From: Paracidovorax avenae ATCC 19860
GTDB lineage: Bacteria > Pseudomonadota > Gammaproteobacteria > Burkholderiales > Burkholderiaceae_C
Direction of reading: 5' to 3'
NCBI RefSeq assembly: GCF_000176855.2
Contig: NC_015138.1
Location: forward strand, 5,332,001-5,396,000
DNA length: 64,000 nucleotides
Part shown: one piece after another, positions 57,484-64,000 of the stretch
Position numbering within the stretch: the stretch's first letter is position 1
Layout: the number at the start of each line of letters is the position of its first letter
Position numbers and translations under genes: made by a program
Notes under the pieces: model-generated
Seen by the model: only the letters and a program-made list of their open reading frames with translations
Databases searched by the model: none
What the model was told of the DNA's origin: nothing

Positions 57484-58386
57484 TCACGGCCGCGGGGGTG
57501 CCGGCCGCAGCACCAGCCAGAGCGCCAGCGCGATCAGGGCGCCGCCCGCGGCATGTGCAACGGTCACGGTTTCGTCCAGCAGCAGCCAGCCCCAGGCCAC
57601 GCCGAACACGGGCACGAGGAAGGTGACGGAAAGGGCCTTGAGCGGCCCCACATCCGCGATCAGCCGGAAATACAGCACGTAGGCCCACGCGGTGCAGAGC
57701 AGCCCCATGGCCAGCAGCGCCGCCCACACCTGCGCAGGCGCCGCGGCCCACTGGCCTGCGAGGGCCGGCTGGCTCCAGGCCTGCCATGCCGCCCAGGGCG
57801 CCAGCGCCAGCACGGCGCCCCACTGGCTGCCCAGCGCGACCAGGCGGCTGTCCAGCCCGCCGCGTGCGGTGATCCAGCGGCGCGTGAGGAAGCCCGCGAG
57901 GCCGTAGCAGGCCGTGGCCGCCAGGCACGCCGCGATGCCCGCCGCGACCTGCGCGGTGAGGACGACCGGCCCGGCCTGCGCCAGCACGGCCACGCCGGCC
58001 ATGCCGAGCAGCACGCCCGCGGCGCCCGCGCCGGTGATGCGCTCGCCGAAGGCCGCCGCGCCGATGAGCACGCCCATGAGCGGCGTGGTGGCGTTCAGCA
58101 TGGCGCTGTAGCCGGCGGGCAGCACCCGCGCGGCCAGCGCGAACATGCAGAACGGAATGCCCGAGTTCACCACCCCGAGCACGAGCACGGCGCCCAGCCG
58201 TCCCCGGAAGGCGGGGCGCTGCCGCGTCAACGCCACCAGCACCATCAACCCCAGCGCGGCCAGCAGCACGCGCCCGAAGGCCGTGGGCACGGCACCCAGC
58301 GCCGGGACGGTGTAGCGGGTGAAGAGAAAGCTCCCGCCCCACAGGGCGGCGAGCAGCACGAGACGCAGGAGGCTGGCGGAAGACAT
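57484..58386 (-). CDS. EamA/DMT-family exporter
   Basis: A 300-residue ten-helix drug/metabolite transporter with two EamA halves (RLVLLAALWGGSFLFTRYTV at the start; second half beginning near residue 150, ending LLLDETVTVAHAAGGALI). The start at 58386 (MSSASLLRL) is the first ATG before the first helix. It is divergent from a GcvA-like LysR regulator. Amino-acid or metabolite export is typical of the family; the substrate is unknown. Confidence 0.9.
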   Translation of the reverse strand: MSSASLLRLVLLAALWGGSFLFTRYTVPALGAVPTAFGRVLLAALGLMVLVALTRQRPAFRGRLGAVLVLGVVNSGIPFCMFALAARVLPAGYSAMLNATTPLMGVLIGAAAFGERITGAGAAGVLLGMAGVAVLAQAGPVVLTAQVAAGIAACLAATACYGLAGFLTRRWITARGGLDSRLVALGSQWGAVLALAPWAAWQAWSQPALAGQWAAAPAQVWAALLAMGLLCTAWAYVLYFRLIADVGPLKALSVTFLVPVFGVAWGWLLLDETVTVAHAAGGALIALALWLVLRPAPPRP

Positions 58387-58480
58387 GGCAGGTGGTGTCC
58401 AGGCAGGTGAACGGAAGAACAGAAGACCAGGCCGGCGTGCGGCCGCAGGGACATTCTCGGCAGAGGGCTGCAGCGGCAGC

Positions 58481-58506
58481 AAACGATTTATGCTGCGAGA
58501 TCGTTT
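58481..58506. promoter_or_regulatory. candidate LysR operator
   Basis: AAACGAT (58481-58487) and ATCGTTT (58500-58506) form a perfect seven-base dyad with 12 bases between. It lies 18 bases before the LysR gene's ATG and 95 bases from the divergent exporter's start. Position, size and symmetry fit a LysR-type binding site controlling both genes. Confidence 0.65.
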
Positions 58507-58523
58507 AGTTCTGCTTAACAGCC

Positions 58524-59402
58524 ATGCGCCTTCCCCCGCTTGCTTCCGTACGCTTCTTTGAGGCGGCCGCCCGCCACCTGAGCGTGCGCGCCGCGGCCGC
58601 GGAACTGCATGTGACCCCGGGCGCGGTATCGCAGCAGGTGCGCAGGCTGGAGGACTTCCTGGGTTGCGCGCTGTTCGAGCGGTTGCCGCGCGGGCTCGCG
58701 CTCACGCCCGCGGGGCGCGACTACCTTGCGGCCTGCGCCGAGGCACTGGCGCTCGTCGGCCACGCCACCGCGCGCCTGCAGGCGCTGGGACAGCGGCGCG
58801 TGGTGCGGCTCAGCTGCACCGCCGGCTTCGCGGTGCAGTGGCTGGTGCCGCGGCTGGAGGATTTCTCGCGCGTGGCACCGGATGTCGATGTGCACGTGAG
58901 CACCACCGACCGGGTGGTCGATCTGGCGTCCGAGGACATCCATTTCGCGGTACGCCATGGCCTGGGCGTGGCACCAGGGCTGCAGGCCGAGGTGCTGGTG
59001 GCCGACGACCTGGTGCCGGTCTGCAGCCCGCGCCTGATCGCACCCCGGCGCGTGCCCCGCATCACCGACATCACCGGCGCCCGGCTGCTGCACGACGGAC
59101 ACCGCGGCGACTGGCGGCTCTGGTGCGAGGCGAACGGGGCCCTGGGCGTGGACTGCAGCCAGGGCGTGGTGTTCACGCATTCCAACGGCACGATCGAGGC
59201 AGCCCTGGCAGGCCGGGGCTTCGCCCTGGCGCGGCAGGGCTTCGTGGCCGGGGAGATCGCGGCGCGCACGCTCGTGGCCGTGCGGTCGGCCGCACTGGCG
59301 ACGCCGCTGGCCTACCGGCTGGTGTACCGGCCGGAAGTACTGGTGGACCCTGCCCTGCGCAGCTTCCGCGACTGGATCACCGCACAGGCCGCCGCCTCCT
59401 GA
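58524..59402 (+). CDS. LysR-type regulator, GcvA-like
   Basis: A 292-residue LysR regulator. The opening LPPLASVRFFEAAARHLSVR followed by AAELHVTPGAVSQQVRRLED is the GcvA/TrpI/AmpR type of helix-turn-helix, and the effector domain runs from about residue 90 to 285. It is divergent from the DMT exporter, with a symmetric site between. It probably regulates the exporter, and itself. Confidence 0.93.
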   Translation: MRLPPLASVRFFEAAARHLSVRAAAAELHVTPGAVSQQVRRLEDFLGCALFERLPRGLALTPAGRDYLAACAEALALVGHATARLQALGQRRVVRLSCTAGFAVQWLVPRLEDFSRVAPDVDVHVSTTDRVVDLASEDIHFAVRHGLGVAPGLQAEVLVADDLVPVCSPRLIAPRRVPRITDITGARLLHDGHRGDWRLWCEANGALGVDCSQGVVFTHSNGTIEAALAGRGFALARQGFVAGEIAARTLVAVRSAALATPLAYRLVYRPEVLVDPALRSFRDWITAQAAAS

Positions 59403-59446
59403 ACCCGGCACACCAGACGCCGGCCCGCGACCCGTCCGCCGCCGGC

Positions 59447-59471
59447 TTCGCGCCTGCGGGCACCTATTCGC
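59447..59471 (+). promoter_or_regulatory. perfect PIP box (HrpX/HrpB-type site)
   Basis: TTCGC at 59447-59451 and TTCGC at 59467-59471 are separated by exactly 15 bases, the consensus plant-inducible-promoter box (TTCGC-N15-TTCGC) of HrpX-controlled type III genes in Xanthomonas and Acidovorax; the equivalent in Ralstonia is the hrpII box. It lies 64 bases before the ATG of the candidate effector and on its strand. No clear -10 at the usual spacing was seen. Confidence 0.8.
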
Positions 59472-59535
59472 GCGCATGCCTGCAGAAGATGGGCAGCCCT
59501 CCGAGACTCCGGATTATTTTTCCCGATAACTCCAA

Positions 59536-61437
59536 ATGTCTGCGATCAACAGTTCTTCCATCTCCCCTGCAGCCGCACAGCGGCCTGCTTCCCCGCCGGC
59601 CGCAGCCGCGGCTGCGGACAGTCCGCAGCGTGAATCCACGCGCGTCGCGTTGCCGGAGGGAATGCCCTCCCCGGCCCAGCGGTCCGGCCGCAGCGAAGGC
59701 AGCGCCACGCCGCCGCGCTCCCCCCTGCCACGGCCTGCCTCGCCATCCGTGACCTCGGCCACCTCTGCGGCCGCGAGCCCGGCCCGGCTCGCGGAAGCCG
59801 CGCCGGACGCGCCAGGCCCTGCCGGAGCGGGGGCGCGCCTGGGGCAGTTCCTCAAGACCATGGGGAACATGGTCGATGCCCGCACGGCCGTGATGCGCGG
59901 CGACGACGCGGAATTCATGCAGGAGTTCAAGGGCCGGGCAGACCCGGAGCGCGGGGTGCTTCCCGCAGGCAGCACGCTGCCGGAACTGCGGAACGCCGCG
60001 CAGACGCTGCGCACGCAGTTGCTGGCGCAGGACGTTCCCGCCGAGCTCCAGACGCGATTCGAGGGCCGGCTCGCTCACCTGGATTCGACGCTGGAGGCGC
60101 TGGAGACCGAGCAGCCGCTGGCACGCCGTGCCGCGGTCTATCTCGGCATGAATGCGCTGTTGCCCGTCCTGCCCGTCGCCATCGCGTTCCGCGGCCACCA
60201 GAACCAGTTCGAGGCCGAACTGGCCGGCCTCTACGCCAAGACCGCCTTGATGGCGATCGGCTCGGCACGCTCGCCCACGGGGGCGAACCGGCACAGCGCC
60301 ATGGACCATTTCATGTCGCGCCACTACATCAACGTGGTGCAGGCAGCGATCTTCGCGCTGCCCACGTTCGTGCCGCAACTGCATAAGCTCAACGGGCATC
60401 CGGCCTTCAACGTGGGCGCTGGCATGGTGTCCACCGCGGCGCTGTTCCTCGGCTTCCTGGGCAAGGAGACGCGGGAGCTCACCAACCGCATGCGCCACGG
60501 CGTGCCGGACCCGGAGCTTGCCGCGGCCGGTACCCGCCTGCAGCAGGCGGCCGGCTTCCCCGCAGGGCCTGCGGAACCGGCCGCAGACGACGCGGGCGAG
60601 GCCGTGCAGGCCGCACGCGAAGCCGCCGTCCAGGCGCGCACGGCCCTCTCGCAGGCGCTCGACCTGGCCCGCGCAGACCAGAAGGCCGTCACCAACGCCA
60701 AGGCCAGCTTCCTGGCCCAGGGCGACGGCAAGGAGCTCAGTCCGGTCACCAGCAAGCAGTTGACGCTGGTCGCGGATGCGTTCCTGTCCATCGCCACCGA
60801 CCTGGAGCGCGTGCTGCACCCCGCGGGCCTGCCCGAGCAGGCCGCCTCGGCCGCCAACGGAGCAGAACAGGAAGCCGAGAAGGCCGAACGCATCGCGAAA
60901 TACGCCCTGGCGGCCTTCACCGGTGCCGTCTGCGCGACCACGACCGGCCTGATGTATCCCGACCAGATCGGGATGGTGGACCTGGCGTCCGACGCGGCGT
61001 TCACCGTGGCCCTGATGGTCGCCAACGCCCGCAACCCCAACGTCACGCGCCGCGATGCGCTCGACGAGTTCAAGTCGTTCGCGGGCCTCAGCCTCGTGAT
61101 GATCGCGGTGCTGACGGCCAACCATGCCGCGGACGATTTCATCGAGAAGAACACCACCGGCATGCTGTTGGGGGCGGCGGCCATGGCCCTGCTCAACGTG
61201 TCCATTCCCGGACCGGTGGGCCACCTGGCCGGCGCGGGCCTGGAAAAGATGTATGCGGGGCTGCAGTCGATGCGGCCCGCGGAACTCTCGCAGGCGCTGC
61301 GCGGCATGGGGCACAACGCGATGGAGTGGCTGCGGGGGCAGTTCACGGGTGCGGCACCGGTATCGGTGCCGTCGAGCGTCGAGATCCACGAGATCCAGGA
61401 GCCGGAGGCTCCGCGCCACGCGCCCGCAGCTCCCTGA
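59536..61437 (+). CDS. candidate type III secretion effector with membrane segments
   Basis: A 633-residue protein. The first about 95 residues are rich in Ser, Pro and Ala with few acidic residues near the start (MSAINSSSISPAAAQRPASP), the usual look of a type III secretion signal, and there is no Sec signal. Several hydrophobic segments follow: near 197-215 (YLGMNALLPVLPVAIAF), 264-278, 290-310, 455-475, 515-530 and 540-565, separated by helical stretches. A perfect PIP box lies upstream, so control by the Hrp regulon is likely. I do not recognise a named effector family. It could act in host membranes. It is followed by a convergent GNAT gene. Confidence 0.7.
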   Translation: MSAINSSSISPAAAQRPASPPAAAAAADSPQRESTRVALPEGMPSPAQRSGRSEGSATPPRSPLPRPASPSVTSATSAAASPARLAEAAPDAPGPAGAGARLGQFLKTMGNMVDARTAVMRGDDAEFMQEFKGRADPERGVLPAGSTLPELRNAAQTLRTQLLAQDVPAELQTRFEGRLAHLDSTLEALETEQPLARRAAVYLGMNALLPVLPVAIAFRGHQNQFEAELAGLYAKTALMAIGSARSPTGANRHSAMDHFMSRHYINVVQAAIFALPTFVPQLHKLNGHPAFNVGAGMVSTAALFLGFLGKETRELTNRMRHGVPDPELAAAGTRLQQAAGFPAGPAEPAADDAGEAVQAAREAAVQARTALSQALDLARADQKAVTNAKASFLAQGDGKELSPVTSKQLTLVADAFLSIATDLERVLHPAGLPEQAASAANGAEQEAEKAERIAKYALAAFTGAVCATTTGLMYPDQIGMVDLASDAAFTVALMVANARNPNVTRRDALDEFKSFAGLSLVMIAVLTANHAADDFIEKNTTGMLLGAAAMALLNVSIPGPVGHLAGAGLEKMYAGLQSMRPAELSQALRGMGHNAMEWLRGQFTGAAPVSVPSSVEIHEIQEPEAPRHAPAAP

Positions 61438-61458
61438 GCAGGCCGGGGCGTGCCCTGC

Positions 61459-62010
61459 CTACAGCAGGCGCTCCATGTACACCGCCTGCGCGCCATAGCC
61501 CGCCAGGCGTTCGCGCGCCTCGGCCGATGCAGGCTCGCGCACCGCATAGCCCTGGCGCTCCCAGTAGGCGCGCGAGCCCTGCACCGAGACGAGGGCGGTG
61601 TGCTGCAGCCCGGCGGCGCGGGCTTCGTTCCACGCTGCCTGCAGCAACGCGCTGGCCAGCCCCTGGCCCGCGCAGGCGGGGTGCACGGCCATGTCGTGCA
61701 GGTAGAGCATGTCGGGCACCCCGGCGGGCACCTCGAAATCGCCGTGCAGCGGCGTCACCTTGCCGCGAACGGAGCGATAGGCGGCCAAGTAGGCCTGCAC
61801 GGCGCCGGGCGCCCCGGCGACCAGCGAACAGTTCACGGGACTGGCCAGCCGCCGCGCGAAAACGTCGGCGCTTTCGAGAAACCCCTCGCCATAGCAGGCC
61901 CGCTGCACTGCCAGCAGGCCGGGCAGGTCTTCCCCGCCCAGCCGGCGTATGGGTGGCACGGGAGCGGGGGAAGGGACGGACGTGGAGGCCGGATCGGCAG
62001 GAGAGTGCAT
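61459..62010 (-). CDS. GNAT-family N-acetyltransferase
   Basis: A 183-residue acetyltransferase. The GNAT core shows YLHDMAVHPACAGQGLASAL (acetyl-CoA loop, strand 4-helix 3) near residues 105-124 and HTALVSVQGSRAYWERQGYA near residues 138-157. The N-terminal Pro-rich stretch is of uncertain extent: ATGs at 62010 (MHSPADP) and 62064 (MTSHGRV) are in frame, neither with a good ribosome-binding site. The substrate is unknown. It converges with the effector gene and is divergent from the diguanylate cyclase. Confidence 0.82.
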   Translation of the reverse strand: MHSPADPASTSVPSPAPVPPIRRLGGEDLPGLLAVQRACYGEGFLESADVFARRLASPVNCSLVAGAPGAVQAYLAAYRSVRGKVTPLHGDFEVPAGVPDMLYLHDMAVHPACAGQGLASALLQAAWNEARAAGLQHTALVSVQGSRAYWERQGYAVREPASAEARERLAGYGAQAVYMERLL

Positions 62011-62154
62011 GGAACCCGTGTGTTCCGGTCGGGTTCGAAGGGCAACCCGGCCGTGGGACGTCACTGTATGTAATAGAGTGCCGACAGTACATCACAACGC
62101 GAACAGTGCTCCGGCGGGCTGGCCGACCCGGACCGGTGGCGGCCACGTGCCTTC

Positions 62155-63894
62155 ATGTCCCTCAACCATTTCCTGCGCCTCATCGGCATCGTGCTGGCCA
62201 CCGTGACGGCCCTGCTGGCCGCGCATGCCAGCTGGGGGCAATGGCGTTCGTGGCGCGCGGCGGACGCCGGATCGCGCGCGCTGGCGGACCTCGGCCTGGG
62301 CCTGGTGGCGACCGAGCGGGTATCGCGCGAGCGCGGCCCGACGAACGCACGCCTCGGCGCGCTCGATGGAGCGCCCGACCCGCAGGCCGTCGCCGCCCTG
62401 GCGCGGGCGCGGGAAAGCACCGGCCAGGCCATGGCGCAGCTGCGCGCCATGCTGGCCGCCCGCACGCAGCTGCCGCACATGGACGCCCTGCTGGCCGGAG
62501 CGGACGATACCGCGCAGGCACTCGCCCGCGCACGGGCGGCGGCCGACGCGGTCATCTCCCTTCCCCACGCCCAGCGCACGCCCGAGGCCGTGCGCGCGAG
62601 CGTCTATGGCCTCGCAGCCATCGTGCCGCGGTTCGCGCCGGTCAACAGCGCCCTGATCCAGGCCGTGCGGACGGCCCAGCCGTCCATGGACGGCGACACG
62701 CAGATGCTGCGGATCACCGCGGAGCTGCGCGAGCATGCGGGCCTGCTCGGGTCGCACTTCACCGCCGCGCTGGCGAAGCAGCGGCCGTTCACGCCCGAAG
62801 AACGGCATGCGATCGAGCAGACGCGCGGGCGCATCATGGCGCTGCAGTTCCTGCTGGAGCAGCGCCTGGCCCGCCAGGATGCCCCGCCCGACATCGCCCA
62901 GGCCTGGGAGGCCGTGGACAGCGGCTACTTCGGCCATGCGGCGCGGGACATCGTCGCCCCCGTGCTGGCGGCCGGCGAACGGGACGGACGCTACGGCATC
63001 ACCGCCGCCCAGTTCGCGGAGCGCTACGTGCCCGAACTGGGCAAGGTGGTGGCCCTGCGAGACCGGCTGATGGCGCGGCTGCAGGCCGACGCCCTCGCCG
63101 CCCGGGAGCGCGCCCTGCACAGCCTCGTGGAGGTGGCGGGCGCCTCGGCCCTGCTCTGGGCCATCCTCGCGGGCACGCTGGCCATGCTGCACGCCCGCGT
63201 GCTGCGCCCCCTGGCCCAGACGACACGGGCCCTGCAGGACCTGGCCCGCAACCGCCTGGACGCACCGCTGCCCCGGCCCGCGGCCGACGACGAGATCGCC
63301 GCGGTGATCGGCGCCGTGCGCGCGCTGCAGGAGCACACGCAGGCCCGGCAGGTGCTCGAGCGCGAGCGCGACGGCCTCATCGCGCAGCTGCGCGAGCAGT
63401 CGCTCACCGATTTCCTCACGGGGCTGCCCAACCGGCGCGCGTTTTTCGCGGCGGCGCGCGAACGCGTCGCACAGGCGCGGCAGCAGCGCTTCGACGTCGC
63501 CCTGATGCTGCTGGACGTGGACCTGTTCAAGAGCTTCAACGATCGCGCGGGGCATGCCGCCGGCGACGAGGCGCTGCGGGCCGTGGCACGTGCGGTGCGC
63601 AACACCCTGCGCCCGGGCGACCTCGTGGCGCGGTATGGGGGCGAGGAATTCGTGGTGCTGCTCGGCCCCTGCGCGGGCCCCGAGGGTGCGGCATGCGCCG
63701 AGCGCCTGCGCCACGCCATCGAGACGGCACCGGTCATCCTGCCCTCGGGGGAGCGCTTCCGGCTCACGGCCAGCGTGGGCGTGGCGGTTTCCCAGCGCCA
63801 CGGCCTGGTGCTGGACCACCTGCTCTCGGAAGCGGACACCGCCCTCTACCGGGCCAAGGACCGGGGCCGCAACCGCGTAGAGGAAGCCGCCTGA
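62155..63894 (+). CDS. membrane diguanylate cyclase with periplasmic sensor and HAMP
   Basis: A 579-residue inner-membrane protein. A first membrane helix lies near 7-25 (LRLIGIVLATVTALLAAH) and a second near 325-345 (ASALLWAILAGTLAMLHARV), bounding a helical periplasmic sensor of about 300 residues. A HAMP-like linker follows (RVLRPLAQTTRALQDLARNR), then a GGDEF domain with LTDFLTGLPNRR, DVDLFKSFNDRAGH and YGGEEF. The GGEEF signature is intact, so it should synthesise cyclic-di-GMP in response to an outside signal. The sensor type is not recognised. Confidence 0.93.
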   Translation: MSLNHFLRLIGIVLATVTALLAAHASWGQWRSWRAADAGSRALADLGLGLVATERVSRERGPTNARLGALDGAPDPQAVAALARARESTGQAMAQLRAMLAARTQLPHMDALLAGADDTAQALARARAAADAVISLPHAQRTPEAVRASVYGLAAIVPRFAPVNSALIQAVRTAQPSMDGDTQMLRITAELREHAGLLGSHFTAALAKQRPFTPEERHAIEQTRGRIMALQFLLEQRLARQDAPPDIAQAWEAVDSGYFGHAARDIVAPVLAAGERDGRYGITAAQFAERYVPELGKVVALRDRLMARLQADALAARERALHSLVEVAGASALLWAILAGTLAMLHARVLRPLAQTTRALQDLARNRLDAPLPRPAADDEIAAVIGAVRALQEHTQARQVLERERDGLIAQLREQSLTDFLTGLPNRRAFFAAARERVAQARQQRFDVALMLLDVDLFKSFNDRAGHAAGDEALRAVARAVRNTLRPGDLVARYGGEEFVVLLGPCAGPEGAACAERLRHAIETAPVILPSGERFRLTASVGVAVSQRHGLVLDHLLSEADTALYRAKDRGRNRVEEAA

Positions 63895-63920
63895 ATGCCA
63901 GGCCGGCGGCGCGCCGCGCT

Positions 63921-64000
63921 TCAGCGCTGCAGGGCGGCCGGAGGGCGCACGAAATCGTCCAGCGACAGGCCCTTCTCCCGCAGCAGCGCTTCCAGCACCG
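63921..64000 (-). CDS. C-terminal end of an unidentified protein (partial)
   Basis: A minus-strand frame open to the window edge ends with TGA at 63921-63923. The visible 25 codons read VLEALLREKGLSLDDFVRPP and then AALQR. The gene begins outside the window, so the product is unknown. The terminal helix-rich tail and good codon usage support a real gene end; it converges with the diguanylate cyclase, 26 bases apart. Confidence 0.5.
   Translation of the reverse strand, partial: VLEALLREKGLSLDDFVRPPAALQR

Overview
The window is high-GC betaproteobacterial DNA. It looks like a plant-associated member of the Comamonadaceae in the Acidovorax/Paracidovorax group. This is inferred from orphan Bug/TctC solute-binding proteins, an IPTL-CTERM-type anchor, uvrA, an MFS gene and ssb lying close together, and a candidate type III effector preceded by a perfect plant-inducible-promoter (PIP) box. 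I see no rRNA, tRNA, CRISPR array or intact insertion sequence. No stretch over about 300 bases lacks a gene.

Layout. 1-5.6 kb: the end of a sugar ABC-transporter operon (binding protein, two permeases) joined to an SMP-30-type lactonase, a second beta-propeller protein and an alpha-ketoglutarate-semialdehyde dehydrogenase, consistent with non-phosphorylative sugar or sugar-acid oxidation. 5.6-14 kb: uvrA, an APS kinase, a secreted protein carrying a near-eukaryotic ubiquitin domain, an MFS exporter, a ClC transporter and ssb. 14.1-24 kb: a type I restriction-modification operon (hsdM-hsdS-...-hsdR, minus strand) with four cargo genes between hsdS and hsdR: a HipA-like kinase, an unknown partner, a DUF4268/PD-(D/E)XK-like protein with a 3' frameshift, and a Fic AMP-transferase. 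24-31.3 kb: LysR regulators, an alpha/beta hydrolase, a Bug protein, a MarR-GNAT fusion with a palindromic operator, an EAL phosphodiesterase and a DMT exporter.

31.3-35.8 kb: a murein-endopeptidase-like gene interrupted by an in-frame TAA and overlapping a small exported protein (effector/immunity-like), then a sulfur-stress locus (ArsR-type repressor, metallo-beta-lactamase-fold enzyme, two YeeE/YedE half-transporters). 35.7-43.8 kb: a PAS-GGDEF cyclase; an operon of Bug protein, CoA ligase, citryl-CoA-lyase-like enzyme and SDR dehydrogenase with a divergent IclR regulator; and an L-lactate permease. 43.9-55.5 kb: a 3111-residue lipase-like RTX protein, an overlapping lipoprotein, a small protein that shares the RTX protein's C-terminal motif, and a deleted HlyD remnant, suggesting a type I secretion locus that has lost its own exporter. 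55.6-64 kb: mnmA and a nudJ-like gene, a DMT exporter with a divergent LysR regulator, the candidate type III effector, a GNAT protein and a membrane diguanylate cyclase.

The most unusual item is the ubiquitin fusion: signal peptide, then ubiquitin (about 81% identical to human ubiquitin over 73 residues by hand alignment, with no C-terminal Gly-Gly), then an anchor-type domain and a sorting helix. Family names come from reading motifs by eye; no database search was run.
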